Origin: Saccharothrix espanaensis DSM 44229
GTDB taxonomy: Bacteria > Actinomycetota > Actinomycetes > Mycobacteriales > Pseudonocardiaceae
Length of the DNA: 64,000 nucleotides
Direction of reading: 5' to 3'
NCBI RefSeq assembly: GCF_000328705.1
Contig: NC_019673.1
Coordinates: forward strand, 8,939,501-9,003,500
Notes under the pieces: model-generated
Seen by the model: only the letters and a program-made list of their open reading frames with translations
Told to the model about the DNA's origin: nothing
Databases searched by the model: none
In this document: one piece after another, positions 47,274 to 56,071 of the stretch
Layout of the letters: each line of letters opens with the position of its first letter
Position numbering within the stretch: the first letter of the stretch is position 1
Made by a program: the position numbers and the translations under genes

Positions 47274-47427
47274 CGCTCCACGGTAGCCCCGGACGACCCA
47301 CCCCCGCCCGGCCGGCATACCGTGTGCACCAGTACCGCGACCGATGCGGGTACTGATTGCCGCGCTCGTAGGTTCGCTCCGCAACGCCGTCGCGTCCGCG
47401 GCGGATCCCGAGAGGAGTGGCTGCGAG

Positions 47428-47877
47428 ATGAGCGAGAACACGAACCCGGTCCCGGACGCCGAACTGGCCGCGTTGGACCGCATGGTCGGCACGTGGAAGG
47501 TCACCGGCGGCGCGGAGGGCACCGTCACCTACCGCTGGCTGGAAGGCGGCCACTTCCTGGTCCAGGACATCGACCTGGAGCAGTACGGCGAGCGGATCCT
47601 GGGCATGGAGGTCATCGGCCGGGAGCGACCGTTCGGCGCCGAGCAGGCCAGTGTGGACATCAAGAGCCGGTACTACGGCCACAAGGGCGACACGCTGGAC
47701 TACGTGTACGAGCTGGAGGGCGACGTCCTCACCATCTGGGGCGGGGAGAAGGGATCGCCCGCGTACATGCGGTCGACGTTCAACGAGACCGGCGACGTCC
47801 TGTCCGGTGCCTGGGTCTACCCGGGCGGAGGCGGCTACGAGACCACGAGCACGCGCATCACGCCCGCGGACCGCTGA
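47428..47877 (+). CDS. DUF1579-like beta-barrel protein
   Basis: 149 residues from the ATG at 47428, which follows a GAGGAG RBS by 9 nt. The early MVGTWKVTGGAEGTVTYRWLEGGHFLVQD matches DUF1579/FABP-like barrels, which are small lipocalin-like proteins. Ligand unknown. The upstream open frame (from 47344) lacks an RBS and is likely not translated. Confidence 0.75.
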   Translation: MSENTNPVPDAELAALDRMVGTWKVTGGAEGTVTYRWLEGGHFLVQDIDLEQYGERILGMEVIGRERPFGAEQASVDIKSRYYGHKGDTLDYVYELEGDVLTIWGGEKGSPAYMRSTFNETGDVLSGAWVYPGGGGYETTSTRITPADR

Positions 47878-47882
47878 CCCCA

Positions 47883-47963
47883 CCGCACAGTGTCGGACCT
47901 GCGTGACCACTGATCGGGTGGACCGCCCCGCCCGATCGAACACACAGGTCCGACACCGTGCGG
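47883..47963. terminator. Nested inverted repeats (cruciform-like terminator)
   Basis: The outer arms (47883-47901 and 47945-47963) pair over 19 positions with one mismatch. Inside, GATCGGGTGG (47912-47921) pairs with 47928-47937 with one wobble. The element fills most of the gap between the DUF1579-like gene and the LuxR regulator. Confidence 0.75.
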
Positions 47964-47980
47964 GTTGTTACTCTGCACGG

Positions 47981-50740
47981 GTGATTTTCGGGCGGTCGGC
48001 CGAACGAGCCCGGATCGACGGCCTGCTGGCCGACGCCCGCCGAGGGGCCGGCGGGGCGCTGGTGATCCGGGGCGAGGCGGGGATCGGCAAGACCGCGCTG
48101 CTCGACCACGCCGCCGACGCCGGACTCCGGGTGCTGCGCGGCGTGGGGATCGAGTCCGAGGTCGAGGTGCCGTTCGCCGGCCTGCACCTGCTGCTGCACC
48201 CGTACCTGGACCACCTCGACGCGCTCCCGGGCCCGCAGGGCAACGCGCTGCGAGCCGCGTTCGGGCTGGTCGACAGCGAGACCGTCGAACGGTTCCTGAT
48301 CGGTGCCGCCACCCTGTCGCTGCTGTCCGAACTGGCCGGCGACGGCCCGGTGTTGTGCCTGGTCGACGACGCCCAGTGGTTCGACCAGGCGTCCGCCGAC
48401 GCGCTGCTGTTCGCCGCCCGGCGGCTGCGGCAGGAGCCGGTGGCCGTGCTGTTCGCCGTGCGTGACGGGTCCGCGCACTTCCCCGCGGAGGGCATCGACA
48501 CGGTCGTGCTGCCGGCGTTGGACCGTGACAGCGCGATCGCCATGCTCAACGAGCGCGCGGGCGGCCTCGCCGACCCGACCAGGGCCCGCGTGCTGGCCGA
48601 GGCGAGGGGCAACCCGCTGGCCATCATCGAGTTCACCGCCGCGCTCACCGACCGTCAGCACGGCGGGTGGTCACTGCCCGTCGAACCGCTCCCCGTCGCC
48701 AAGCAGGTCCAGGACGCCTTCCGGGCCCGCATCGACGAACTGCCCCCGCCGACCAGGCACCTGCTGCTGCTGGCCGCGGCCGACGACACCGCCGACCTCG
48801 CGGTGCTCCTGCGCGCCGCCGAACGGCTCGGTCTGACGGCGGCCGACCTGGAACCGGCGGAGAACGCCCACCTGCTCGAACTGTCCGCGCACACCGTCAC
48901 GTTCCGGCACCCGCTGATCCGGGCCGCCGCCCACCAAGGCGCGCCGCGCGCCCTGCGCCTGGCCGCGCACCAGGCGCTCGCCGACACCCTGACCGGCGAC
49001 CAGTACGCCGACCGCCGTGCCTGGCACCTGGCCGCCGCGACCACGGCCCCGGACGAGGAGGTCGCGAACGCACTCGAACAAGCGGCCCGACGTGCGGGCC
49101 AACGAGGCGGGCAGGCCGCCGTGGCGAACGCGCTGGACCGTGCCGCCCAACTCAGCACCGACCCCGTCCTGCGCGCGCGCCGTCAGGTGGGTGCGGCGAG
49201 AGCCGCGTACGACGTGAGCCGCCTCGACCGTGCCGCCGAACTCGCCGCCGCGGCGGCGGACGTCACCACCGACGAGTCGCTGCTGGCGGAGGCAGCGTGG
49301 ATCCAGGCGCAGGTCGCGTACGAACGTGACACCCCGGCCACCGCCGCCGCCCTGATGCTGGCCGGCACGGCCCCCATCGTCGGTTCCCACCCAGAACAGG
49401 CCGTGTCGATCCTGACCGACGCCATCGGCTGCGCCAAGGACGCCGGCGCCCACGACCTGATCCACCAAGCCGCCCACCTGCTAGCAACCGTGTCACTACC
49501 CCAGAACTCCCCCCTGCACCCAGTAGTAACCGGCATGATCGGCCTGAACACCCACCTAACCCCCACCTCTTCGTCCTCCCCCACCCTGTCGCCCTCCTCC
49601 TCCGGAATCACCCCCTCCTCCGGAATCTCCGACATGCGACGCCTGATCAGCGCCACCCAACAGGGCCAGATCACCGGCTTGGTGGAACGAGTGCTGGCCG
49701 GCTACCTGGCCCTGATCACGGCCGACGACGAGACAGCGCTGGGAATCCTGACCGCCCTGGCCGCCGACGCACGCCGGCAAGGCGCACTGGCCTGGCTCCC
49801 GTACGCACAGGAACCCCTCGCCATCGCCCAACTGCTCCAAGGCCGATTCCGCGACGCGGGCACCACCGCGGCCGAAGCGCAGGCCGTGTCCATTGACCTG
49901 GGCCAGGAAACGCAGGCGCTGATCATGAACGCCATCCCGGCCTGGCTGGCAGCGGTAGCCGACGACGAGGCCACCTGCCGTGCCCACGCCGAACCCATCC
50001 TCCGCAACGAGGCCAAACACCCCACCAACGCCGCACTGGCCACGTGGGCCCTGGGCCTACTGGTACTAGGCCAAGGCCACTTCGAGGTGGCGACCGAAAT
50101 CCTCGACACGGTGTGCACAGGCCCCGCCCGCCAAGACTTCCTGATCCGAGCCATCCCAGACCACGTAGAAGCAGCAGTACGCAGCGGCAACCTTCCGCAT
50201 GCCGCCCACCACCTACCCGCCCTGGACACCTGGGCAGACCAAACAGGCCAACCACACGCAGCCGCCCTGTCCCACCGCTGCCACGCCCTACTGGCGACCG
50301 GCCCCACCGCCCGTCACCACTACGAAACAGCGCTACGCCTGCACCACAACACAAACCACCCGTACGACCAGGCTCGGACGGCACTCCTATTCGGCTCATG
50401 GCTACGCCGCCAACGCCACCGAACCGAAGCGCACACCCACCTGGCGAACGCACTAGCCGATTTCGAACACCTGGAAGCCCACGCCTGGGCCGCAAGATCA
50501 AGGGCGGAACTGGCCACCCTGGGCACCCGCCCAACAGCCCGAATCCAAGCGCAAGACCCCGCAGCCCGCCTTACCCCCCAGGAACTCCAAGTAGCCCGCC
50601 TGGCAGCCGACGGCCTGAGCAACAGGGACATAGCAGCCCAACTCTTCCTGAGCCCCCGAACCGTAGGCCACCACCTCTACCGCACCTACCCGAAACTCGG
50701 CATAACCAAGCGAACCGAACTGACCCAGTTCACCCTCTGA
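47981..50740 (+). CDS. Large LuxR-family (LAL-type) transcriptional regulator
   Basis: 919 residues from a GTG; the open frame upstream overlaps DUF1579. An AAA_16-type ATPase leads (Walker A GEAGIGKT at 31-38, Walker B LCLVDDAQ near 125). Helical repeats, a Ser/Thr/Pro linker (about 525-550) and a C-terminal LuxR HTH follow (LTPQELQVARLAADGLSNRDIAAQLFLSPRTVGHHL, about 862-897). LAL regulators activate catabolic or antibiotic genes. There is no SD, so it may be leaderless. Codon choice turns A-richer after about 49,480. Confidence 0.9.
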   Translation: MIFGRSAERARIDGLLADARRGAGGALVIRGEAGIGKTALLDHAADAGLRVLRGVGIESEVEVPFAGLHLLLHPYLDHLDALPGPQGNALRAAFGLVDSETVERFLIGAATLSLLSELAGDGPVLCLVDDAQWFDQASADALLFAARRLRQEPVAVLFAVRDGSAHFPAEGIDTVVLPALDRDSAIAMLNERAGGLADPTRARVLAEARGNPLAIIEFTAALTDRQHGGWSLPVEPLPVAKQVQDAFRARIDELPPPTRHLLLLAAADDTADLAVLLRAAERLGLTAADLEPAENAHLLELSAHTVTFRHPLIRAAAHQGAPRALRLAAHQALADTLTGDQYADRRAWHLAAATTAPDEEVANALEQAARRAGQRGGQAAVANALDRAAQLSTDPVLRARRQVGAARAAYDVSRLDRAAELAAAAADVTTDESLLAEAAWIQAQVAYERDTPATAAALMLAGTAPIVGSHPEQAVSILTDAIGCAKDAGAHDLIHQAAHLLATVSLPQNSPLHPVVTGMIGLNTHLTPTSSSSPTLSPSSSGITPSSGISDMRRLISATQQGQITGLVERVLAGYLALITADDETALGILTALAADARRQGALAWLPYAQEPLAIAQLLQGRFRDAGTTAAEAQAVSIDLGQETQALIMNAIPAWLAAVADDEATCRAHAEPILRNEAKHPTNAALATWALGLLVLGQGHFEVATEILDTVCTGPARQDFLIRAIPDHVEAAVRSGNLPHAAHHLPALDTWADQTGQPHAAALSHRCHALLATGPTARHHYETALRLHHNTNHPYDQARTALLFGSWLRRQRHRTEAHTHLANALADFEHLEAHAWAARSRAELATLGTRPTARIQAQDPAARLTPQELQVARLAADGLSNRDIAAQLFLSPRTVGHHLYRTYPKLGITKRTELTQFTL

Positions 50741-50823
50741 CCAACCCCACCCAGCACCCAAGCCAAAGCCACACCCCACCAGCGTCACCAGAAACAACAA
50801 CTAGCGGCAACGAGGTACCCAGA

Positions 50824-51210
50824 GTAACTGAGGACGACTTCGACCAAGCGGACGTCGACCGATTCTGGCGCACCGTCGACGCCGCCGGACGGGACCGGAA
50901 GCGCCTGCACGCTGCTCTGATGTCGATGCCCAAGGAAGAAGTCCACCAGTTCCAGGACATCTTCATCGAGATGGCGGTGGAACTACGCGGCGAGCCGTAC
51001 ACGTCCCACGTCGCGCCCGACGAGTCCGAAGACGACATCGAAGACTCCTCCAACTGGGTGGTAAGCCAGGGCCGCGAGCAGTACGAGACGGTGCTCGCCG
51101 ACCCCAGCCTGATGCCCGCCCAAGTCGAGGTGGACGATCCGACGATCCTCTTCCCGGTCGCCTTCGACGTCTACTGGCAGCGCTTCGGCGAGCAACTCGA
51201 CGTGATGTGA
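50824..51210 (+). CDS. DUF4240-like gene without a visible start codon
   Basis: The frame encodes DRFWRTVDAAGRDRKRLHAAL, a DUF4240 N-terminus, and ends FDVYWQRFGEQLDVM at 51210. Between the LuxR stop and this domain there is no in-frame ATG, GTG, TTG or CTG. The first ATG (50920) would delete the conserved FW helix. The start is placed at the GTA of VTEDDFDQ only to show the domain. It may use a start inside the LuxR gene or be decaying. Confidence 0.55.
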   Translation, partial: VTEDDFDQADVDRFWRTVDAAGRDRKRLHAALMSMPKEEVHQFQDIFIEMAVELRGEPYTSHVAPDESEDDIEDSSNWVVSQGREQYETVLADPSLMPAQVEVDDPTILFPVAFDVYWQRFGEQLDVM

Positions 51211-51222
51211 CCCAGCGGGTGA

Positions 51223-51363
51223 TGCCGCGACCGGCTCAGCGAGCCGTCGATGACCCAGGACGTCTACATGGGGCGGCGCTCGCCTAGCCGCGCTGGTGCG
51301 GACGCGCTGGACACCGTGATCAGCAGAGACGCTGCGAAAAACGGGGACAACCCGGGGATGTGA
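51223..51363 (+). pseudogene. 3' relic of a tyrosine recombinase (integrase)
   Basis: The frame from 51223 to the TGA at 51361-51363 reads EPSMTQDVYMGRR followed by RAGADALDTVI. The first segment resembles the tail of actinobacterial pSAM2-type integrases around and after the catalytic Tyr (DVYMG). An in-frame stop at 51220 and missing upstream domains mean only the last 46 codons remain. It is 40 bp from the 3' end of tRNA-Lys, the usual integrase/attachment arrangement. Confidence 0.6.
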
Positions 51364-51376
51364 TCTTGAGACGCGG

Positions 51377-51403
51377 AAGCCCCAGGCCGGTGACCTGGGG
51401 CTT
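51377..51403 (-). terminator. Terminator of tRNA-Lys
   Basis: A perfect 10-bp stem AAGCCCCAGG/CCTGGGGCTT with a 7-nt loop follows the tRNA 3' end directly on the - strand. Confidence 0.85.
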
Positions 51404-51479
51404 TGGTGGGCCGCCAGGGGCTCGAACCCTGAACCCGCGGATTAAAAGTCCGCTGCTCTGCCAGTTGAGCTAGCGGCCC
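51404..51479 (-). tRNA. tRNA-Lys (TTT)
   Basis: On the - strand: acceptor GGGCCGC pairs with GCGGCCC, anticodon loop CTTTTAA gives TTT, T-loop GTTCGAGCC, discriminator A and encoded CCA (51404-51406). The 3' half may be an attachment site because an integrase relic lies next to it. Confidence 0.95.
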
Positions 51480-51640
51480 GCTGTCCAGGTTAGTGGAAGA
51501 CGGGCGGGTGGTTCGACGGTGGTGACATACGTGGTGTGCGCCACAGGGGTGTCAGGGGCGCGACAAGATGTCGGGGTTGGGTGTCAGGAGGGTGTCCGGG
51601 GGTGGGGCGCGGGTGGTTTGAGCAGGGGTGTTGTGGGGGC

Positions 51641-52891
51641 ATGACGTTGACGGAGTTGTTGCCCTCGTTGGGGTGTTCGGTGTCCGCCCAGGCCGATCCC
51701 CGGTTGTGGCCCGGTGTGTCGGATCGGCGGTTGGGGTGGATCGCCGCCACGTTCGGGACGCCCACGTACGTGCTCGACGAGAACGTCGTGCGGGAGCAGT
51801 GCCGGCGCTTCCGGGACGCGTTGCCGGGTGCCCGGGTCGCCTTCGCGAGCAAGGCGCTCAGTTGCAAGGCCGTGGTGCGATGGGTGCTTGAGGAGGGGCT
51901 GTCCTTGGACGTGTGCTCCGCCGGGGAGCTCGCGGTGGCTCGGGCGGTCGGGTTTCCGGCGGAGCGGGTTCTGTTGCACGGCAACGCCAAGACGCCCGAG
52001 GACCTCAAGGCCGCCCAGGCCTACGGGGTGGGGCGGATCGTGGTCGACTCGCTGCACGAGATCGACCTGCTGACCGACCAGCGCGTGCTGCTCCGGGTGA
52101 TGCCCGGGATCGCCGCCGACACCCACCCGTCGCTGGCCACCGGTGTCGACGGGCAGAAGTTCGGGCTCTCCGCGAGCGAGGTCGAGGAGGCCGTCCGGCG
52201 GATCGACGCACGTCCGGACCTCACCCTGGAGGGTCTGCACTGCCACGTCGGGTCGCAGATCCGGCACGTCGCCACGTTCGAGCAGGCCGCTCGGCGGATG
52301 GTGGCGCTGATCGCCCGGTTGGGGCGGTCGATCCGGGAGTTGGACCTCGGGGGTGGGTTCGCTGTCCCGTACACGAGCGCCGAACCCGATTTCGACCTGA
52401 CGGGGTACGCCGATCGGGTCACGCGGGCGATTCGGTACGAGTGCGCGCGACACCGCGTGCCTGTTCCGGAGCTGATCATCGAGCCCGGTCGGGCGATTGT
52501 GGCGCGCGCTGGTGTGACCCTCTACCGGGTTACCAGCGTCAAGCACCCGTTCGTCGCGGTCGACGGCGGGATGAGCGACAACGCACGTCCCGCGCTCTAC
52601 CAGGCCCGCTACCAGCCACGACTGCTGCGGATCGGGCCCACTGCGCCGATGACTTTGGTCGGGCGGCACTGCGAGGCCGGTGACGTGTTGGCGGCAGACG
52701 TCCCGCTTCCGAGGGACGTTCACCCTGGCGACGTGGTCGCGGTCCCGGTGACGGGTGCCTACCACCACTCGCTCGCGTCGAACTACAACCAGGTGGGCCG
52801 TCCCGCGCTCGTCGGAGTACGGGACGGCCTTACGCGTGTTCTGGTTCGAGCGGAGACAGAGGAAGATCTGCTTCGCCGGGACGTGGGGTAA
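51641..52891 (+). CDS. Diaminopimelate decarboxylase-like enzyme
   Basis: 416 residues from the ATG at 51641. Fold-type III PLP motifs are complete: ASKALSCKA (PLP Lys71), HCHVGSQI, DLGGGFAVPYT, EPGRAIVA and the active-site Cys in HCEAGD. It resembles LysA, which makes lysine from meso-DAP, but actinomycetes often carry a second lysA paralogue elsewhere, so no symbol is given. GGGGG just before the ATG is the only SD-like tract. It converges on the broken phosphatase gene with 9 bp between. Confidence 0.85.
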   Translation: MTLTELLPSLGCSVSAQADPRLWPGVSDRRLGWIAATFGTPTYVLDENVVREQCRRFRDALPGARVAFASKALSCKAVVRWVLEEGLSLDVCSAGELAVARAVGFPAERVLLHGNAKTPEDLKAAQAYGVGRIVVDSLHEIDLLTDQRVLLRVMPGIAADTHPSLATGVDGQKFGLSASEVEEAVRRIDARPDLTLEGLHCHVGSQIRHVATFEQAARRMVALIARLGRSIRELDLGGGFAVPYTSAEPDFDLTGYADRVTRAIRYECARHRVPVPELIIEPGRAIVARAGVTLYRVTSVKHPFVAVDGGMSDNARPALYQARYQPRLLRIGPTAPMTLVGRHCEAGDVLAADVPLPRDVHPGDVVAVPVTGAYHHSLASNYNQVGRPALVGVRDGLTRVLVRAETEEDLLRRDVG

Positions 52892-52900
52892 CGGGTGGGG

Positions 52901-54382
52901 CTAGCGGGTTACGGTGGGGGCGTCCACGGCCCAGTACCAGTTGTTTCCGGCGTCGTACAGGCGCCAGGACACGACCATGTTCCGTGCGCCGTTGGGCACT
53001 GAGACGTTCAATGACACGGTGCCCGCGAGCACATCGGCCGTCCCGGAGCCGTAAGACAACACAGTGCGTTCCGCGCCGCCGTCGAACGCCACGGTCACCG
53101 CAGCGCGCTGCGGGTTCTCGTGGCGGTAGTGGGAGCCGAACTTCAGCGTCACCGCTGACGCGCCGTCGACGTCGTAACCGGGCGACACGAGAGTCGAGTC
53201 GAACTTGCCGGACGACGACGGCGAGCCCTTGTCGTCCCACTCGTCGGGGTCTGCGACCGCGAACACGCCGCGCGCCCGCACGTTCGCCTCGCGCTGCTGG
53301 CCGGGCGCGGCCCTGGTCCAGAAGTCGTCCGTGGTGAACGACCAACCCTGCCATTCGGCCACGCCCTGCGGCGCGGTGGTCCGCACGCTCCACCCCGCCG
53401 GGCCCTGGTGGGTCCAGCCGAGCACGGACGCGGGCACGCCCGTCTCGTCCTGGCGCGGCTTCAACGTCACCGAGTCGAACGGGTCGGCCGGTGCGGACCT
53501 GAGCGCGTAGCCGTCCAACGACGCCGCGACACCGAGGTGCCGCAGCGCGGTCGCTGCGATGTCCACGATCTTCGGCTGTGCGTTAGGCGTCCCCGTGGGC
53601 ACACCGCCGCCCGCGGCGATCACGTACGTCATGCGCTCTTCCGGCGTGTCCCCGCCGTGCCCACCGGACGCCGTGTGGCCGTGGTCGGTGGTGAGCATGA
53701 TGAGCCAGTCTTCGTTGCTGTAAGACGGGCGCGACTCGATCGCGCGCAGCAGACGTCCGATCAGCGCGTCGTCGGTGCGCAGCGTCGCCTGGTACTGCGC
53801 GGAGTCCGCGCCGTGGTTGTGGCCCGCGATGTCCGTCTGGCCGAAGTAGACGAACGACGCGTCCGCCGGGTCGTTCGCGAGGTGCTTCTCGGCGTCCACG
53901 GCGACCTTCTCGTCCGAACCCTCGTAACCGGCGCTGTCGCCGTCGAGCACGAACTTGCGGTCTTGGCCGTCGCGGAGGATCCGGTCACCGATGGGCTTCC
54001 AGTCGACGGCCGCGTACGTGTCGAGTGCGGGCTTCGCGGTCTGGGCGCGCGCCAGCTAGCTCGGGAAGTTCGTGAGGACGTTGCCGGAGAAGGAGTTGTC
54101 CTTCACCTTGTGCTTGTCGGGCCACACGCCGGTCAGGATGCTTGACCAGCCGGGGCCGCTGAGCGTGGACGCCATGCCGGAGCCGTAGAGCGCGCTGCGG
54201 GACGAGAAACCCCGTTGTGCCAACGCGTGCACGTTAGGCGTGTCAGCGGCGAGCAGTTTGTCGTAACGCGCCCCGTCGAGGCCGATGAGGAGCACCTTCG
54301 GCACTATCGGTGCTGCGTTCGCGGCCGGCACGGCCACTACCGCCGCAGCTAGTGCCAGCACCAACGCGAGTTTGCCTCGCAC
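52901..54382 (-). pseudogene. Secreted phosphodiesterase/alkaline phosphatase split by one TAG
   Basis: The 494-codon frame from GTG 54382 (RBS AAAGGAGG) starts with a signal peptide (ALAAAVVAVPAANA). It carries the metal-site VLLIGLDGARYD and nucleophile region SGPGWSSILTG. A TAG at 54056-54058 interrupts it after LTNFPS. The same frame continues with LARAQTAKPALDTYAAVDWK and the metal motifs TDIAGHNHG and TTDHGHTASGG, then a beta-sandwich C-terminus. Homologues have an aromatic residue here, so a single TAC/TAT to TAG change explains it. A sequencing error or read-through is the alternative. Confidence 0.85.
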
Positions 54383-54406
54383 CCTGCCTCCTTTTGGTAA
54401 CAGGTA

Positions 54407-54418
54407 TAGACCGGTCTA
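54407..54418. promoter_or_regulatory. 12-bp palindrome TAGACCGGTCTA
   Basis: A perfect palindrome lies 25 bp upstream of the phosphatase start, overlapping a TATACC -10-like element on the - strand. The sequence resembles TetR-type operators; no adjacent TetR gene is present. Confidence 0.5.
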
Positions 54419-54576
54419 CGGTCACATCGAAGGTAGGGGCGGGCGGTGAACTCCACCGGAACGCCCGACGAAGCGAGGTCGGCGATCATCCGGCGAGCTG
54501 TCGGCCAATCTCGATGAAATGCGCCCTGAGCTGGGGAAACAGTGCGAATGTCGTACCCCGCCGGCACAGTGCTCCC

Positions 54577-55119
54577 ATGACCGCGAACATCCGCATCGAA
54601 CCCTGGTCCGACGAGGGCCTGGAGCTGCTGCACCGGCTCAACACGCCGGAGATGACGACCCACCTCGGCGGACCGGAGTCCGAGGAAAAGGTCGCTTCCC
54701 GGCACCAGCGCTACCTCACGCTGGGCAACGGGCGGATGTACCGGGTCATGGTGACCGGCGAGGTGGACGGCACGACGGACGGCGGAGACGACGTGGCGGT
54801 GGGCTTGGCGGCCGGCGCTGTGGCGGGCAGCGTGGGGTTCTGGGAGAAGGAGTGGCAGGGCGCGACGGTGCACGAGGTCGGCTGGAGCGTGCTGCCGGAG
54901 TTCCAGGGCCGAGGGGTGGCCGTTGCGGCGGCTACGGCAGCTGTGGACCAGGCCCGGCGGGCCGCGCCGGACCGGTGGGTACGCGCGTTCCCGTCCGTCG
55001 ACCACGGGGCGTCCAACGCGGTGTGCCGTCGGATCGGGCTCGTTCTCCAGGGCGAGGTCGAGTTCGAGTACCCGCCCGGCCGCTTCATGCGGTGCAACGA
55101 CTGGGGGCTGGCGCCGTGA
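54577..55119 (+). CDS. GNAT family acetyltransferase
   Basis: 180 residues from the ATG at 54577; the upstream open region crosses the phosphatase promoter. The acetyl-CoA motif WSVLPEFQGRGVAVAAATAAVDQAR (V-x-x-x-x-[QR]-G-x-G core) sits at about 107-131. The end, FEYPPGRFMRCNDWGL, is typical of RimJ/RimL-like members. Substrate unknown. Confidence 0.85.
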   Translation: MTANIRIEPWSDEGLELLHRLNTPEMTTHLGGPESEEKVASRHQRYLTLGNGRMYRVMVTGEVDGTTDGGDDVAVGLAAGAVAGSVGFWEKEWQGATVHEVGWSVLPEFQGRGVAVAAATAAVDQARRAAPDRWVRAFPSVDHGASNAVCRRIGLVLQGEVEFEYPPGRFMRCNDWGLAP

Positions 55120-55478
55120 CGGCGACGGAGAGGGGGCTGGGAGGACATTAACCGCGTCCAGGGCGAGCGTGAGTACCTACCGGTGCCGGCCCGCGTACCG
55201 GTGCCGGCCGGGTAACGGTGCCGGCCGCGTACCGGTGCCAGCCGGCACTACAGCCAGCACAGGCACGCACGCGGCGAGGGGCGGCGTGAGTGGACGGCGG
55301 TGGCGGTAGTGCACGGCGTGGCGTCGGTGGGTGTGCGTTCCGTGGGCGTGAGCCGCGGTCGACGTGGATGCCGCAGGTGTGGGTGCCGCAAGTCTGACGC
55401 GCCGTGGTTCTGACGCGCCTGGGTGTTGCCTGCGGTAGTCCCTGAGGGCGTGCCGACCGGGTTATCTCGGGTGGGGGG
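55120..55478. other. 359-bp gap with a 17-18-bp tandem repeat
   Basis: Four units of the type TACCGGTGCCGGCC plus 3-4 G/C bases lie at 55178-55247. The remainder has no supported gene. The 3' end of the next gene also carries reiterated GTGCGGCGGGTGGC. Confidence 0.6.
55178..55247. repeat. 17-18-bp tandem repeat, 4 copies
   Basis: Copies begin at 55178, 55196, 55213 and 55230, with GGTGCCGGCC conserved in the first three and one change (GGTGCCAGCC) in the last. Confidence 0.9.
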
Positions 55479-55739
55479 TCAGCGGGTGCTTGCCGCCTGG
55501 GTGCGGCGGGACGCTGTCGCGCGGGTGCGGCGGGTGGCCGTCGTGAAGGTGCGGCGGGTGGCTGTCGCGCGCAGCAACCGGAGGACGGTCAGCGCACGTT
55601 CTCCGCGCGGGCCGGGTACCAGCACGGCCGCGACACCGGCGACGAGGAACACCACGGCCGAAGGGCCGTACCGCAGCACGACGGCTGCGGTCGCGATCGG
55701 CACTGGTGCGTTGAGGAGCAGTTGGACGGCTGTGTGCAT
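55479..55739 (-). CDS. Small membrane protein with reiterated basic tail
   Basis: 86 residues with AAGGAG 8 nt before the ATG. Two hydrophobic stretches (about 5-24 and 28-45: AVVFLVAGVAAVLVPG) come before a basic C-tail of repeated ATRRTFTTATRRTRATASRRT. The tail is made of the GTGCGGCGGGTGGC repeat and may have grown by slippage. Function unknown. Confidence 0.6.
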   Translation of the reverse strand: MHTAVQLLLNAPVPIATAAVVLRYGPSAVVFLVAGVAAVLVPGPRGERALTVLRLLRATATRRTFTTATRRTRATASRRTQAASTR

Positions 55740-56071
55740 GGAGCGCTCTCCTTCGGAGGGCGTGGGAGGGCACGTCCGGCGCTGGGCCGGGCACGTCCTC
55801 CTCCGCCGTGCGGAAGAAAGAACGCCTGCGCCTCCACGGCCGGCCGGTCTCCTGGATCGGCCACCGAGTCAGGAGCAGACGAACTCGGACCTCTCCAGCC
55901 TGGCACCGGACCGCGGGCCGGCACGAGAGGCCGCTCGGGGGTTGTCCGCTCCCGGCCATCGTGGGCCTGGTCACACCGGCCTGTGACGTGCGCGGCTCGG
56001 CGGGTGGCGCCGCCGACGCGGCTGCGGCTTGATCGGAATAACGGCCACCTGGGCGGGCTACCCTGGAGGGC
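55740..56071. other. 332-bp gap before dusB
   Basis: GC-rich leader of dusB with no supported gene. GGAGGG lies 5 nt before the dusB GTG. Confidence 0.5.
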
